The notes under the pieces are model-generated. The model ran no database searches. It worked only from the letters and a program-made list of their open reading frames with translations, and was not told the origin of the DNA. This document shows positions 1 through 7,480 of a stretch of 64,000 nt of DNA, piece by piece. Position 1 is the first letter of the stretch, and every line of letters begins with the position of its first letter. This stretch comes from Photobacterium swingsii (GTDB taxonomy: Bacteria > Pseudomonadota > Gammaproteobacteria > Enterobacterales > Vibrionaceae), in NCBI RefSeq assembly GCF_024346715.1, contig NZ_AP024853.1, forward strand, positions 372,001 through 436,000. The letters run 5' to 3'. The position numbers and the translations under genes were made by a program.

Positions 1-953
1 CTGCTGAACACGAAGTATCAATTATTTCTGCTAATTATATTGAGCAAACGCTAAAGCAGATTGATGGAATCAACTACTCGCGTGTAGAAATGAAGAGTGA
101 CGGTTGGTTTTTAGAAGATGGTACATCATGTCAGCTTAATCTAGATCGTACTTTACAATGTGGCGATGAAAAACAAACAATTGATTATGTAGTGCCTTGC
201 GTACATGGTTTTCCTGGTGAGACTGGTGATCTTCAGTCATTTTTAGACATGGCAAAACTGCCATACCTAGGTTGTGGTGCAGAAGCGAGCACGAATTGCT
301 TCAATAAAATTACCACTAAACTGTGGTTTGACGCGCTAGATATTCCTAATACACCGTATCTATTTCTAAGTGAAAATAACGCAGAAGCGCATGAGAGTGC
401 GAAAGTAGCGCTTGATAAGTGGGGGAAAGTGTTCGTTAAGGCGGCATGTCAGGGGTCATCAGTGGGCTGTTACAGCGTCACGAATGAGTCTGAATTAACT
501 GATGCTGTAAACAACGCATTTACTTATTCAGATCAGGTTTTGATTGAAAAAACGATTAAACCTCGTGAATTAGAAATTGCTGCGTTTGAATATGACGGTG
601 AATTGATCATTACTAAACCGGGTGAGGTTGCAGCACCTGAAGATGGCTTCTACTCATACGATGAAAAATACGGCGCGGGCAGTCACTCCCAAACGACCGT
701 TGAAGCTGATAATCTAACTGAACAGCAAGTAGAAGATATTCGTAGTTTTGCACGCAAAGCCTTTGTGCAAATGAAGCTGAAAGATCTTTCTCGCATTGAC
801 TTCTTCCTAAGCGATGAAGGAGAAATTTTACTTAATGAAATCAATACCTTTCCTGGTATGACACCGATTTCCATGTTCCCTAAAATGTTAGAACACAGCG
901 GTAAAACGTTTGTTGGTTTCTTAGAGCAAGCGGTAAAACGTGCTGTAAAATAA
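1..953 (+). CDS. ddl: D-alanine--D-alanine ligase, 5' end cut by window
   Basis: Cytoplasmic ATP-grasp ligase that joins two D-alanines for peptidoglycan precursors. The frame is open from base 3, reading A-E-H-E-V-S-I-I-S-A-N-Y, which matches the family's N-terminal G-x-S-A-E-H-E-V-S motif. The internal ATG at 90 is therefore not the start, and only about the first 10-15 codons are missing. Visible marks are the ATP-binding stretch around G-S-S-V-G-C-Y and the C-terminal N-E-I-N-T-F-P-G-M-T-P-I-S-M-F-P motif that holds Mg and substrate. The gene ends in a strong hairpin terminator. In Vibrio the ddlA-type copy lies outside the mur-fts cluster, and no division genes are seen here either. Confidence 0.93.
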   Translation, partial: AEHEVSIISANYIEQTLKQIDGINYSRVEMKSDGWFLEDGTSCQLNLDRTLQCGDEKQTIDYVVPCVHGFPGETGDLQSFLDMAKLPYLGCGAEASTNCFNKITTKLWFDALDIPNTPYLFLSENNAEAHESAKVALDKWGKVFVKAACQGSSVGCYSVTNESELTDAVNNAFTYSDQVLIEKTIKPRELEIAAFEYDGELIITKPGEVAAPEDGFYSYDEKYGAGSHSQTTVEADNLTEQQVEDIRSFARKAFVQMKLKDLSRIDFFLSDEGEILLNEINTFPGMTPISMFPKMLEHSGKTFVGFLEQAVKRAVK

Positions 954-966
954 AACCTAGAATTGT

Positions 967-995
967 AAAAACGCCAGTGATTTACTGGCGTTTTT
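967..995 (+). terminator. Rho-independent terminator of ddl
   Basis: Perfect 8-bp stem ACGCCAGT (971-978) / ACTGGCGT (984-991) with a 5-nt loop, flanked by AAAA on the left and TTTT on the right. It lies 14 bases after the ddl stop. Confidence 0.9.
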
Positions 996-1039
996 AGTGA
1001 TAGCTGTAATAATTCGGATAGATGCATAGAGGTAGCGCT

Positions 1040-1216
1040 ATGCTAGATGATGAGAAAAAACGATCGCGCTTTAAACAGCTGCAGGCGCGAAATTATCGGG
1101 CAAGTCTTCAGCTGGAAGGGTTTGAGTTGGGTTTACCTGATCAAAAACAAACGGGCACTAAAGCGATAAGTGAAGTTGAAAAAATTCAGCGTTTAAGAAA
1201 AGAGTATGCGAGATAA
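1040..1216 (+). CDS. yhfG: YhfG-family Fic antitoxin
   Basis: Small (58 aa) class I Fic inhibitor. Residues 22-27 read S-L-Q-L-E-G, matching the inhibitory (S/T)xxxE(G/N) helix whose Glu blocks ATP positioning in the Fic active site. The E. coli YhfG motif A-S-S-R-L-E-G-F is closely similar. An in-frame ATG at 1022 exists, but AGAGG six bases ahead of the ATG at 1040 favours 1040. The 3' end overlaps the Fic gene by 11 bp, as expected for translational coupling of an antitoxin and toxin. Confidence 0.85.
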   Translation: MLDDEKKRSRFKQLQARNYRASLQLEGFELGLPDQKQTGTKAISEVEKIQRLRKEYAR

Positions 1217-1844
1217 ATATGGCGTCACGCACGACCCTGACTGTTATCCTCATTCATCAGTTTTAATCAATAAACTGGGCATTACTGATGATGAACAACT
1301 CGCTTTAGCAGAGCGTGATTTTACGCGTGTACGTGCTGAGCATTTTGAACCTGATTTCTCCCAATTAAACTTCGAATATCTGCTCCAAATCCACCACATT
1401 TTATTTCAAGATTTATACTCATGGGCCGGTCAGGCACGGCATGTTGATATTACAAAAGGTGAAACGCGTTTTTGTCATTTTATGAATATAGAACGTGAAG
1501 CACTGCGTTTGTTTAATGAGCTTGAAAAAGAAAACCACCTTGTTGGCCTGTCGCTTTCGGCATTTATTGAGCGTATTGCACATTACTATTGTGAGCTTAA
1601 TGTTGTTCACCCGTTCAGAGAAGGAAACGGGCGTGTACAGCGTATATTTTTTGAAATTCTCGCCATTAATGCTGGTTACGAGATTTGCTGGGAGGGTATC
1701 ACTCTAACAGATTGGGTGGATGCCAATATCGCAGGTTATTTTGGTGATTTAGCACCATTAATTAGGCTTTTTCAGCAAATTACAGCCCCTATAAATTGTA
1801 ATACAGGTTATAGGGAACACTGGAGTGATAGTCCACATGAATAG
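1206..1844 (+). CDS. fic: Fic-domain adenylyltransferase (toxin)
   Basis: Fic protein of 212 aa that would transfer AMP from ATP to Ser/Thr/Tyr of target proteins. Residues 135-146 are H-P-F-R-E-G-N-G-R-V-Q-R, an intact HPFx(D/E)GNGRxxR catalytic loop with the catalytic His, the metal-binding acidic residue and the phosphate-binding Arg. The upstream Y-S-W-A-G-Q-A-R and F-C-H-F segments (about 71-92) are typical of the core. The protein itself carries no inhibitory (S/T)xxxE motif near either end; that motif is supplied by the overlapping YhfG gene, so this is a class I pair. The next gene is convergent, 17 bp away, with no terminator seen between them. Confidence 0.92.
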   Translation: MRDKYGVTHDPDCYPHSSVLINKLGITDDEQLALAERDFTRVRAEHFEPDFSQLNFEYLLQIHHILFQDLYSWAGQARHVDITKGETRFCHFMNIEREALRLFNELEKENHLVGLSLSAFIERIAHYYCELNVVHPFREGNGRVQRIFFEILAINAGYEICWEGITLTDWVDANIAGYFGDLAPLIRLFQQITAPINCNTGYREHWSDSPHE

Positions 1845-1861
1845 GTAGGGTATTGATTTAA

Positions 1862-2803
1862 CTAGTCATTATCCCATGGTGTGTCTTTCTTAAATTTATC
1901 CATCTCTTTATCTCTCTTACTGTTCTGCCCTATATATTGAGCAGGCATCGCTGGGCTTTTCCAACGCCCCTGCGATTGTATTTCGTTAAGCGTTGCTCCT
2001 TCATTCGCGAGATCTTGAGCGGCTCCAACGCGTGGTGACTGCCCCGAAAATATCACTTTGCTTGAAACCCCTAATTCATCACCTGCACGGCGAAACACAC
2101 GGTAAATAGAGGAGTGGTCGAGCGGCTTTTCGCCAATATTACCATGGCGATCTATGCGCCTGAACACGTATCCATCGGCTATTAACCCTTCGCTTAACCA
2201 ACGAGTAAATGCTGTGGATGTGACTTCACTTAGGTTAAGTTGTTTATTGTCTAATTGGATGGTTACGAAACCATCGTCATCGATTTTTACATCATCAACG
2301 CAAATATTACTCAACTCACTACGTTTTAATAAACCATCAAAAGCGACCGTCCAAATAGCAAGATCACGAATATCTTTGATGTTGGGGGAGGATTCAAAAG
2401 CGAGTAAAAGGCGAGAAATGTGGTCTGCGTGCAAGCCTTCTGCTTGCTTACTATCATCTTGTTTTTCCTCGTGATAGCCTTGCATCAATAAGCGTATTTG
2501 AGTATGGGAGCATGGATCTGTCAAGGCGAGGGTTCTATGCACTAATCGAATCGTTATTATGTAGCGTTTTAAGCTAGCGAGCTTACGTGTTGGCGCCATG
2601 CTTGCGATAAAGCGTTCAACAGTTTGTACTTTTGCTGGTAAAGGGGAGGCTTGAATGTTTTGGCAATAGCAAACAAAGGCATTCCAGTCGGTATTAAATG
2701 CAACTAAGGTCCGGTGAGCATAACGTTTTTCCGTCATAGTCTGCCAATAGGCAATATCTGTTACTTCTTTAGAGAAGTGATTAATCAATTCTTTTCTATC
2801 CAT
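1862..2803 (-). CDS. Cre-like tyrosine site-specific recombinase
   Basis: About 313 aa, with an N-terminal SAM-like core-binding half and a C-terminal catalytic half. The C-terminus aligns by eye with phage P1 Cre: S-G-Q-S-P-R-V-G-A-A-Q-D-L against Cre S-G-H-S-A-R-V-G-A-A-R-D-M, and D-I-R-D-L-A...L-L-K-R-S-E-L against D-I-R-N-L-A...L-L-R-I-A-E-I. The box II Arg, the Trp (G-R-W-K-S) and the Tyr nucleophile (A-Q-Y-I-G) are present. The first Arg reads Lys and the box II His reads Gln. The ATG at 2803 is used; a TTG at 2812 is also possible. A lox-like site lies 27 bp upstream. It is not an IntI, as the IntI-specific patch is not seen. Confidence 0.85.
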   Translation of the reverse strand: MDRKELINHFSKEVTDIAYWQTMTEKRYAHRTLVAFNTDWNAFVCYCQNIQASPLPAKVQTVERFIASMAPTRKLASLKRYIITIRLVHRTLALTDPCSHTQIRLLMQGYHEEKQDDSKQAEGLHADHISRLLLAFESSPNIKDIRDLAIWTVAFDGLLKRSELSNICVDDVKIDDDGFVTIQLDNKQLNLSEVTSTAFTRWLSEGLIADGYVFRRIDRHGNIGEKPLDHSSIYRVFRRAGDELGVSSKVIFSGQSPRVGAAQDLANEGATLNEIQSQGRWKSPAMPAQYIGQNSKRDKEMDKFKKDTPWDND

Positions 2804-2829
2804 TACTAACAAACAACCTCTAATGCACT

Positions 2830-2863
2830 ATAACTTCATATAGTGTATGCTATTTGAACGTTT
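2830..2863. other. loxP-like recombination site (13-8-13)
   Basis: Left arm ATAACTTCATATA (2830-2842), spacer GTGTATGC (2843-2850), right arm TATTTGAACGTTT (2851-2863). Against canonical P1 loxP, in the orientation with spacer ATGTATGC, the left arm matches 12/13, the spacer 7/8 and the right arm 8/13, or 27/34 overall. The two arms match each other as inverted repeats at 9/13. The site sits directly upstream of a Cre-like recombinase gene. A perfect 7-bp repeat CACTATA/TATAGTG also spans 2826-2845 and could serve as an operator. Confidence 0.6.
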
Positions 2864-3077
2864 AATCCATACAAACATCAACTAATTCAAAAAAACTCAA
2901 TAAAGTGCCCATTTAGCTTTCAGAATGCTGTACACAAATGGACGATAGTGCTTCAATTAAGCGTGTATACACTGTTGTATAAAAGCATTTATATGTTAAA
3001 TAATGTTACTCAATGTGTAGTCTGCGCTTATGCGTAAGCGTGCTTTTGTGATTAGTTAATCATGTGGAAGAGCTTCT

Positions 3078-3446
3078 ATGAAAAAACGGCTGTTATACCG
3101 TGGTTATCATCTAGAAAATGCATCCGGCGATCTAGATGATTGGAAAGTAACCATCAACGGTAAAATACTCGCTGGCAAAGTTACATTAGTGAAAAAAAGC
3201 ATTGATTGGTGGTGTGATATGAAGACGATCATGTCACCTGCAAGTTTTGCTCAACAAGAAACAGCACAACGAAATACCCAGCAAAAATCAGAAGACTATA
3301 AAGGGTTTAAGTTGATGAATGACAGCGGTAAGCCGAATGAGTGGTACGTATTATTACGTGGCCAATTACTAAAAGGCTCACCGGCAGCAATAAAAAAGCA
3401 TCTTGATATGGTGCTAGCAAAACTTGCTGCTCAACAGAAAAAATAA
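3078..3446 (+). CDS. DUF3319 protein with internal duplication
   Basis: A 122-aa cytoplasmic protein of unknown function, recognised as the DUF3319 family common in Vibrionaceae. It consists of two copies of one unit: residues 7-44 start Y-R-G-Y-H-L-E-N-A-S-G and residues about 74-110 start Y-K-G-F-K-L-M-N-D-S-G. Both copies share the pattern D/E-W-x-V-x-x-x-G-x-x-L-x-G, followed by a helix with K-K. They are joined by a Gln-rich linker. GGAAGAG lies upstream of the ATG. The gene ends at a terminator shared with the convergent neighbour. Confidence 0.8.
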   Translation: MKKRLLYRGYHLENASGDLDDWKVTINGKILAGKVTLVKKSIDWWCDMKTIMSPASFAQQETAQRNTQQKSEDYKGFKLMNDSGKPNEWYVLLRGQLLKGSPAAIKKHLDMVLAKLAAQQKK

Positions 3447-3471
3447 AACGCCCAGTTGGGCGTTTCTTTTT
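3446..3471. terminator. Terminator between convergent genes
   Basis: Stem AAACGCCCA/TGGGCGTTT (3446-3454, 3457-3465) followed by CTTTTTT on the plus strand. It also lies downstream of the minus-strand protease gene. Confidence 0.8.
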
Positions 3472-3487
3472 TGGCTTTTACCGATGC

Positions 3488-4003
3488 TTAATCGTCATCA
3501 TCAGACTTTTCAACATCAACCAGGTAGTTGCCTTCTAGCCAGTTGCGTCCAATCAATAGCTTGTAATCAAGTTTGCTACGATCTCGTAAATTTACTGCGA
3601 CAGTTTTATGCTCACCGTTCCAGCCTAAATCCATCTTAACGGCATAACGTCTTTCTACACCTTGGGCATTTCGGATTTTACTTACTTTAACAATCTTGCC
3701 TTTGTAACGTGCTTCTTCGCCTTTTTCGTTTAAAGTCGTGAACTCTACGGTTTCACCAAGGTGATCGCGCATGTCATCACTGTCGCTGTCTTTTCCTGTT
3801 ACTTTAATATCAACAGCATGAATAGATGTCGTTTTTGCACCGGTATCTATACGCGCTTTGTAATCGAGGTTTAGCTCGTGAACGCGAATCGTCTCTACTT
3901 GACCAACGATAGATTTACCATCTTGCATTTTTGCTGAAGCAATAGATGGCAGTGCGGTGCATATTGCCGCAAATAAAATTGCTGGTATTGCCAATTTTTT
4001 CAC
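3488..4003 (-). CDS. Retropepsin-like aspartic protease (ATP-dependent zinc protease family)
   Basis: Periplasmic protein of 171 aa with a signal peptide (K-K-L-A-I-P-A-I-L-F-A-A, cleavage near I-A-S-A at 24). Residues 51-60 read R-I-D-T-G-A-K-T-T-S, the D-T-G-A retropepsin active-site loop. The C-terminus has I-G-R-N-W-L-E-G-N-Y-L-V-D-V, the conserved end of PF05618 (RimB/RloA-like). The family is often linked to ATP-grasp ligases of the RimK type, but no such gene is next to it. The acidic tail ends D-D-D-D. Confidence 0.85.
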   Translation of the reverse strand: MKKLAIPAILFAAICTALPSIASAKMQDGKSIVGQVETIRVHELNLDYKARIDTGAKTTSIHAVDIKVTGKDSDSDDMRDHLGETVEFTTLNEKGEEARYKGKIVKVSKIRNAQGVERRYAVKMDLGWNGEHKTVAVNLRDRSKLDYKLLIGRNWLEGNYLVDVEKSDDDD

Positions 4004-4116
4004 AGAATCTCCTGATGATTAGTTATTATTATTTAATAAATATAGCCAATTGAACATCATTAACAGGCTTAGTATCACTATTCTTAATCAATCGAGCTGA
4101 ATATGCCATTAACCAG

Positions 4117-4713
4117 CTAAAGTTTGTCCATAATTTGACGTATACATGCTTCACTTGGTAAAAATTGTATCGCTTCAAAGCCAAGTTCACGCGCGCATTC
4201 AACGTTTTGCTTGTTGTCATCAATGAATAGGCACTCGCTGGGGCTCAGTTGATAACGTTGGCAAAGCAATTCGAATATCTCTGGTTCTGGCTTAATTAAT
4301 AGTTCGTTTGCCGATACTATGCCTCCCTTGAATTCACGAATGAACGCATGCTTGTCGTTCAAGGTTTCAAAAAAGGCATTGCTCATATTGGTTAAGTAAT
4401 AAAGCGGGTAGTTTAATGCTAATAAGTGTTCTACTAAGTTAGCGGAAACATCGATAAGTGTGAGTTGGTTTTGAACATGCTCAAAGAAATCTTCCATTCT
4501 TGATTCAGGAAACCCAACACGGGCAGAGAATTTAGGAATTACTTCAGCCATTAGCATTGTGCCACGGTCGAGTGATAGCCAATCAGCATGACCAAGCACA
4601 TTGGTAAGTAGTTGCTCTTGCTCATAATCTGATGAGGTGAATTCAGTCACAATTTTGTTCGGATTCCAATCAAACAACACTGCACCAAAGTCAAAAACGA
4701 CATTCCGAATCAT
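4117..4713 (-). CDS. HAD-family phosphatase (YihX-like)
   Basis: HAD-IA hydrolase of 198 aa. Motif I is D-F-G-A-V-L-F-D-W (about 8-16), with the first Asp as nucleophile. Motif II is L-T-N-M-S, motif III the Lys in I-K-P-E-P-E-I-F, and motif IV F-I-D-D-N-K-Q-N. A helical cap fills residues 20-90. The order and spacing resemble E. coli YihX, an alpha-D-glucose-1-phosphate phosphatase, but the substrate cannot be told from sequence. It is a single gene, divergent from yciH. Confidence 0.85.
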   Translation of the reverse strand: MIRNVVFDFGAVLFDWNPNKIVTEFTSSDYEQEQLLTNVLGHADWLSLDRGTMLMAEVIPKFSARVGFPESRMEDFFEHVQNQLTLIDVSANLVEHLLALNYPLYYLTNMSNAFFETLNDKHAFIREFKGGIVSANELLIKPEPEIFELLCQRYQLSPSECLFIDDNKQNVECARELGFEAIQFLPSEACIRQIMDKL

Positions 4714-4833
4714 AAGAGTTTCCGATCAACGAGTATTTATTGATAATATGACCCAACAACGATTGTGCAAGTGAGATTAGTGAAGTTAATACTGAACTCA
4801 CAAAACCCAGTAAATTCATGAGATTGTTACATA

Positions 4834-5157
4834 ATGAGTGATAACAGCCGATTAGTGTTTTCTACAGAAACAGGCCGCATTAAAGAAGAAAAAGAAAAAC
4901 CATCTCGACCACAGGGTGATGGTGTTGTCAGAATCCAGCGTCAAACAAAAGGCCGTAAAGGCAAGGGCGTATGTATTGTGACTGGGCTAGATATGGAAGA
5001 CCCACAATTGAAACTACTTGCTGCAGAGCTTAAGAAAGTGTGTGGCTGTGGTGGCGCAGTAAAAGATGGCAACATCGAGATCCAGGGCGATAAACGCGAT
5101 GTGATTAAAGCGACCCTTGAAAAAAAAGGTCATACTGTAAAACTTGCTGGCGGTTAA
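4834..5157 (+). CDS. yciH: SUI1/eIF1-family translation factor YciH
   Basis: Protein of 107 aa with an N-terminal extension and a SUI1 domain from about residue 30. Diagnostic stretches are K-G-R-K-G-K-G-V-C-I-V-T-G-L and K-K-V-C-G-C-G-G-A-V-K-D-G, where the family has the C-G-x-G-G-x-x-K-D loop. Bacterial YciH affects start-codon choice and initiation under stress. It stands alone with its own terminator. Confidence 0.92.
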   Translation: MSDNSRLVFSTETGRIKEEKEKPSRPQGDGVVRIQRQTKGRKGKGVCIVTGLDMEDPQLKLLAAELKKVCGCGGAVKDGNIEIQGDKRDVIKATLEKKGHTVKLAGG

Positions 5158-5178
5158 GCCCAAGTCGATATGCTAAAA

Positions 5179-5207
5179 AGAAAGCTCACAGTATTGTGAG
5201 CTTTTTA
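5179..5207 (+). terminator. Terminator of yciH
   Basis: Perfect 10-bp stem AAAGCTCACA (5181-5190) / TGTGAGCTTT (5195-5204) with a 4-nt loop and a T run. Confidence 0.88.
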
Positions 5208-5239
5208 CTGTTAACGTTCAAAGAGAGACTAAATGCGAT

Positions 5240-5674
5240 TTATTCGTTAACGGCTTTGTGCTCTGATTTCATTTTTTTCGCTGTGGCTTTTTCTTTTGGC
5301 TCAAGTGTTACGACTTGTTCTTTTTCTGCTGGGTAAGTGCTTCCTAAGAAACTACCACCGCGCTCAATACTCAGATCATCACAGTAAATCGTACCTGTTA
5401 CTTTACCTTTATCCAGAATTTCGATGGCGTTTGCATAGCAGGTTCCTTCAATAAGACCATTTACTATGATCTTATCGGCATATATATCACCTTTTAAGCG
5501 ACCAGAGTCGCTAACGACTAGTGTTTTTTCTAAACGCAATTTACCTTCAACAATACCATCCACTTGAATGTCACATGCTAGCTGGAGCTCTCCAGTGATG
5601 TTACAACCTTTTGCGATGACAGTTGTAGTTGAGAGCTGACTCGTTGCTCCACTTTGTTTATTAAAGATACCCAT
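5240..5674 (-). CDS. Bactofilin (CcmA-type polymer-forming cytoskeletal protein)
   Basis: A 144-aa bactofilin. Residues 14-125 form the right-handed beta-helix repeat, with short G-x-I/L-x-G-D-I-x-A and V-x-G-T-I/C-Y-A turns (for example G-R-L-K-G-D-I-Y-A-D and G-L-I-E-G-T-C-Y-A). The charged tail is K-K-M-K-S-E-H-K-A. Bactofilins polymerise at the membrane and position cell-wall enzymes. The gene begins 97 bp inside the upstream M23 peptidase gene in another frame, the arrangement of csd1-ccmA in Helicobacter. Confidence 0.92.
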   Translation of the reverse strand: MGIFNKQSGATSQLSTTTVIAKGCNITGELQLACDIQVDGIVEGKLRLEKTLVVSDSGRLKGDIYADKIIVNGLIEGTCYANAIEILDKGKVTGTIYCDDLSIERGGSFLGSTYPAEKEQVVTLEPKEKATAKKMKSEHKAVNE

Positions 5675-6528
5675 TTTATTTTTCTCTCTTTTTCGAAAAT
5701 ATGTTCAAAATTGTCCATGCTCCAATCAACAAAGGGGCGAGGGTTTAATGGCCTACCGACAAAACGAATTTCGTAATGCAAATGAGGTCCAGACGACAAG
5801 CCTGAGTTGCCTGAATAGCCAATCAATTCACCTTTATCTACAAAGTCACCACTGCGAACGGCGAACTTTTTAAGGTGAGAGTAAGATGACGTAATGCCAA
5901 ATGAATGTTGAAGCCTTATAAAGTTGCCAGAACCTTTATTACTTGGCCTAACTGTCTCAACAACACCGTCAGCAGGGGCATAGATTGGTGTTCCTATGTT
6001 TACGGCAAAATCCAGTCCAGCGTGTAGTCGTATTTTTCCAGTTACTGGATGCTTCCGCTTACCAAACTGTGATGATTGGCGAGCATTCTTAACAGGTGCA
6101 CCGTTCGGGAGACTTTCTAACACTGCAACCCTAACTGCGGAATTGATTGCAGCAACGTCTAAACGTGATTCGATTGGATCATGATTGTTAGCATTAACAC
6201 CCAGTAAGTTTTCTAACTCACCTAAACGATCGGATACAGAGGAAAGCTTGGATTCTCTCTCATCAAGATCATGCTCAAGGTCATCTTTAAGCTGGTTAAG
6301 CGCATCCAATTCTTCATTTAAGGTGTAAGAGCGTCTTTCTAGCTCTTCCTGCTTGCCTTTCGCAAAATCAACTTCATTCACGAGATAGAATATTGAACCT
6401 AGCGTAAGTAATGAAACTGCAGCAGTTGCAATCACGGCATAACGAACGCGTTTCTGCGCTTTCATCCCCAAATGAAAATGTTTAGAACCGTTAACTGTTG
6501 ATACTGAAATAATAATCCGATTCTTCAT
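5578..6528 (-). CDS. M23 (LytM) peptidase, membrane-anchored
   Basis: Endopeptidase of 316 aa for peptidoglycan cross-links. It has one transmembrane segment (about 29-51), then a coiled coil (55-112, heptad Leu/Glu/Lys rich), then a LytM domain (150-265). Zinc ligands visible are His169 and Asp173 (L-H-A-G-L-D) and His251 in H-L-H-Y-E, with His218 (Y-S-H-L) as the catalytic partner, so the site is complete. The 3' end overlaps the bactofilin gene by 97 bp, which supports joint expression and a shared role in shaping the cell. Confidence 0.93.
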   Translation of the reverse strand: MKNRIIISVSTVNGSKHFHLGMKAQKRVRYAVIATAAVSLLTLGSIFYLVNEVDFAKGKQEELERRSYTLNEELDALNQLKDDLEHDLDERESKLSSVSDRLGELENLLGVNANNHDPIESRLDVAAINSAVRVAVLESLPNGAPVKNARQSSQFGKRKHPVTGKIRLHAGLDFAVNIGTPIYAPADGVVETVRPSNKGSGNFIRLQHSFGITSSYSHLKKFAVRSGDFVDKGELIGYSGNSGLSSGPHLHYEIRFVGRPLNPRPFVDWSMDNFEHIFEKERKIKWVSLINKVEQRVSSQLQLSSQKVVTSLESSS

Positions 6529-7480
6529 GGGGCGTCTTTATCTAAAAATCTCTTGATAGAGAAGCGACCACTATGAGGGGCAACTTAAATATAACTTTAT
6601 GATAGAGCCGAGCGAGATATGAGCCAAACTCCGACATTCGTTGCCCAGAAGCTATAAAACCTGGGACTGGCATTATTTTGCAGCTAACGCCATGCAAGTT
6701 TTTCACGACTTGGCGTTATTGCAGAGCAATACCAAGATTCATTTTATGAATTATGGGAAAAGGATCGTGATTTGGCTTTATCGGTGACAATCAATATTAC
6801 TGGTATTCAACTATTAGCAATGACCACGAATTAAAAGCAAAGTTAGAAAGTAGTGTGACTTGTTTTGCTCATAATGCTGTATTTGGATTAATGCCTGATA
6901 AGTTAGTAAGTCAGCAAGCAAAAGATTGCTGAATACTAACTTAAGCTCTGTAAGCAAGCGAGAAGCCAATGAGCTGGTAGCTCTAATAAACACTTATATT
7001 GAAGCACCATGCAAACTGAATATTTGCAGCAGTACTTAAACATAGGTGTTTATTACCTATTTTATGGTAAATGCGCAATACGGTTAAATGCAGCGAACTA
7101 GATAGCTATTAATTAGATTAAAGAGCAGAAAAGAGAGCAGAGACAAATCGGGTGTGAAATTATACCTACCTCAAATTCACATTTAACATAACTTACATAA
7201 TGCGCACTGAGAGTGGTATTTTTTTAACATACCTGGATGCATTCTGAGTTAATGACGAAACCTATGATTTCAATACGTAAAAATCCTTTGGAAACAATTA
7301 TCTATATAACATATTTGTGGTTTTATCAGTTTGTTGCTGTGGTTATCTTGCCTGCGCTTGATAAGTTTGTGCTTTGGTTCGATATCTAGTTTTGTTAATG
7401 ACAATCGGTTTTAACTATCACCACATACTTTATCAATCGAAAAATAAAATCAAACTTAGATATTTTTTGCGAGGTACATC
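6529..7480. other. Gene-poor, apparently decayed stretch
   Basis: About 950 bp without a convincing gene. A frame of about 55 codons (roughly 6766-6930, G-D-N-Q-Y-Y-W-Y-S-T-I-S-N-D) lacks a start, and an overlapping frame (A-E-Q-Y-Q-D-S-F-Y-E-L-W) stops early. Together they look like a degraded gene I cannot name. A hairpin has arms TAACGCCA (6685-6692) and TGGCGTTA (6711-6718), with outer TGCA/TGCA pairs. Confidence 0.5.

Noticed and set aside
683-1027. 114-codon open frame on the minus strand across the 3' part of ddl
   Set aside because: It lies opposite a conserved gene, has no recognisable protein features and covers the terminator.
1862-2803. Reading the recombinase as an integron integrase that would serve the cassettes at 8-9.4 kb
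   Set aside because: Its catalytic half is Cre-like and the extra IntI patch was not seen; it is 5 kb from the nearest attC.
6679-6723. Hairpin considered as another attC site
   Set aside because: Arms are short and the outer cores do not fit RYYYAAC and GTTRRRY; no cassette gene is linked.
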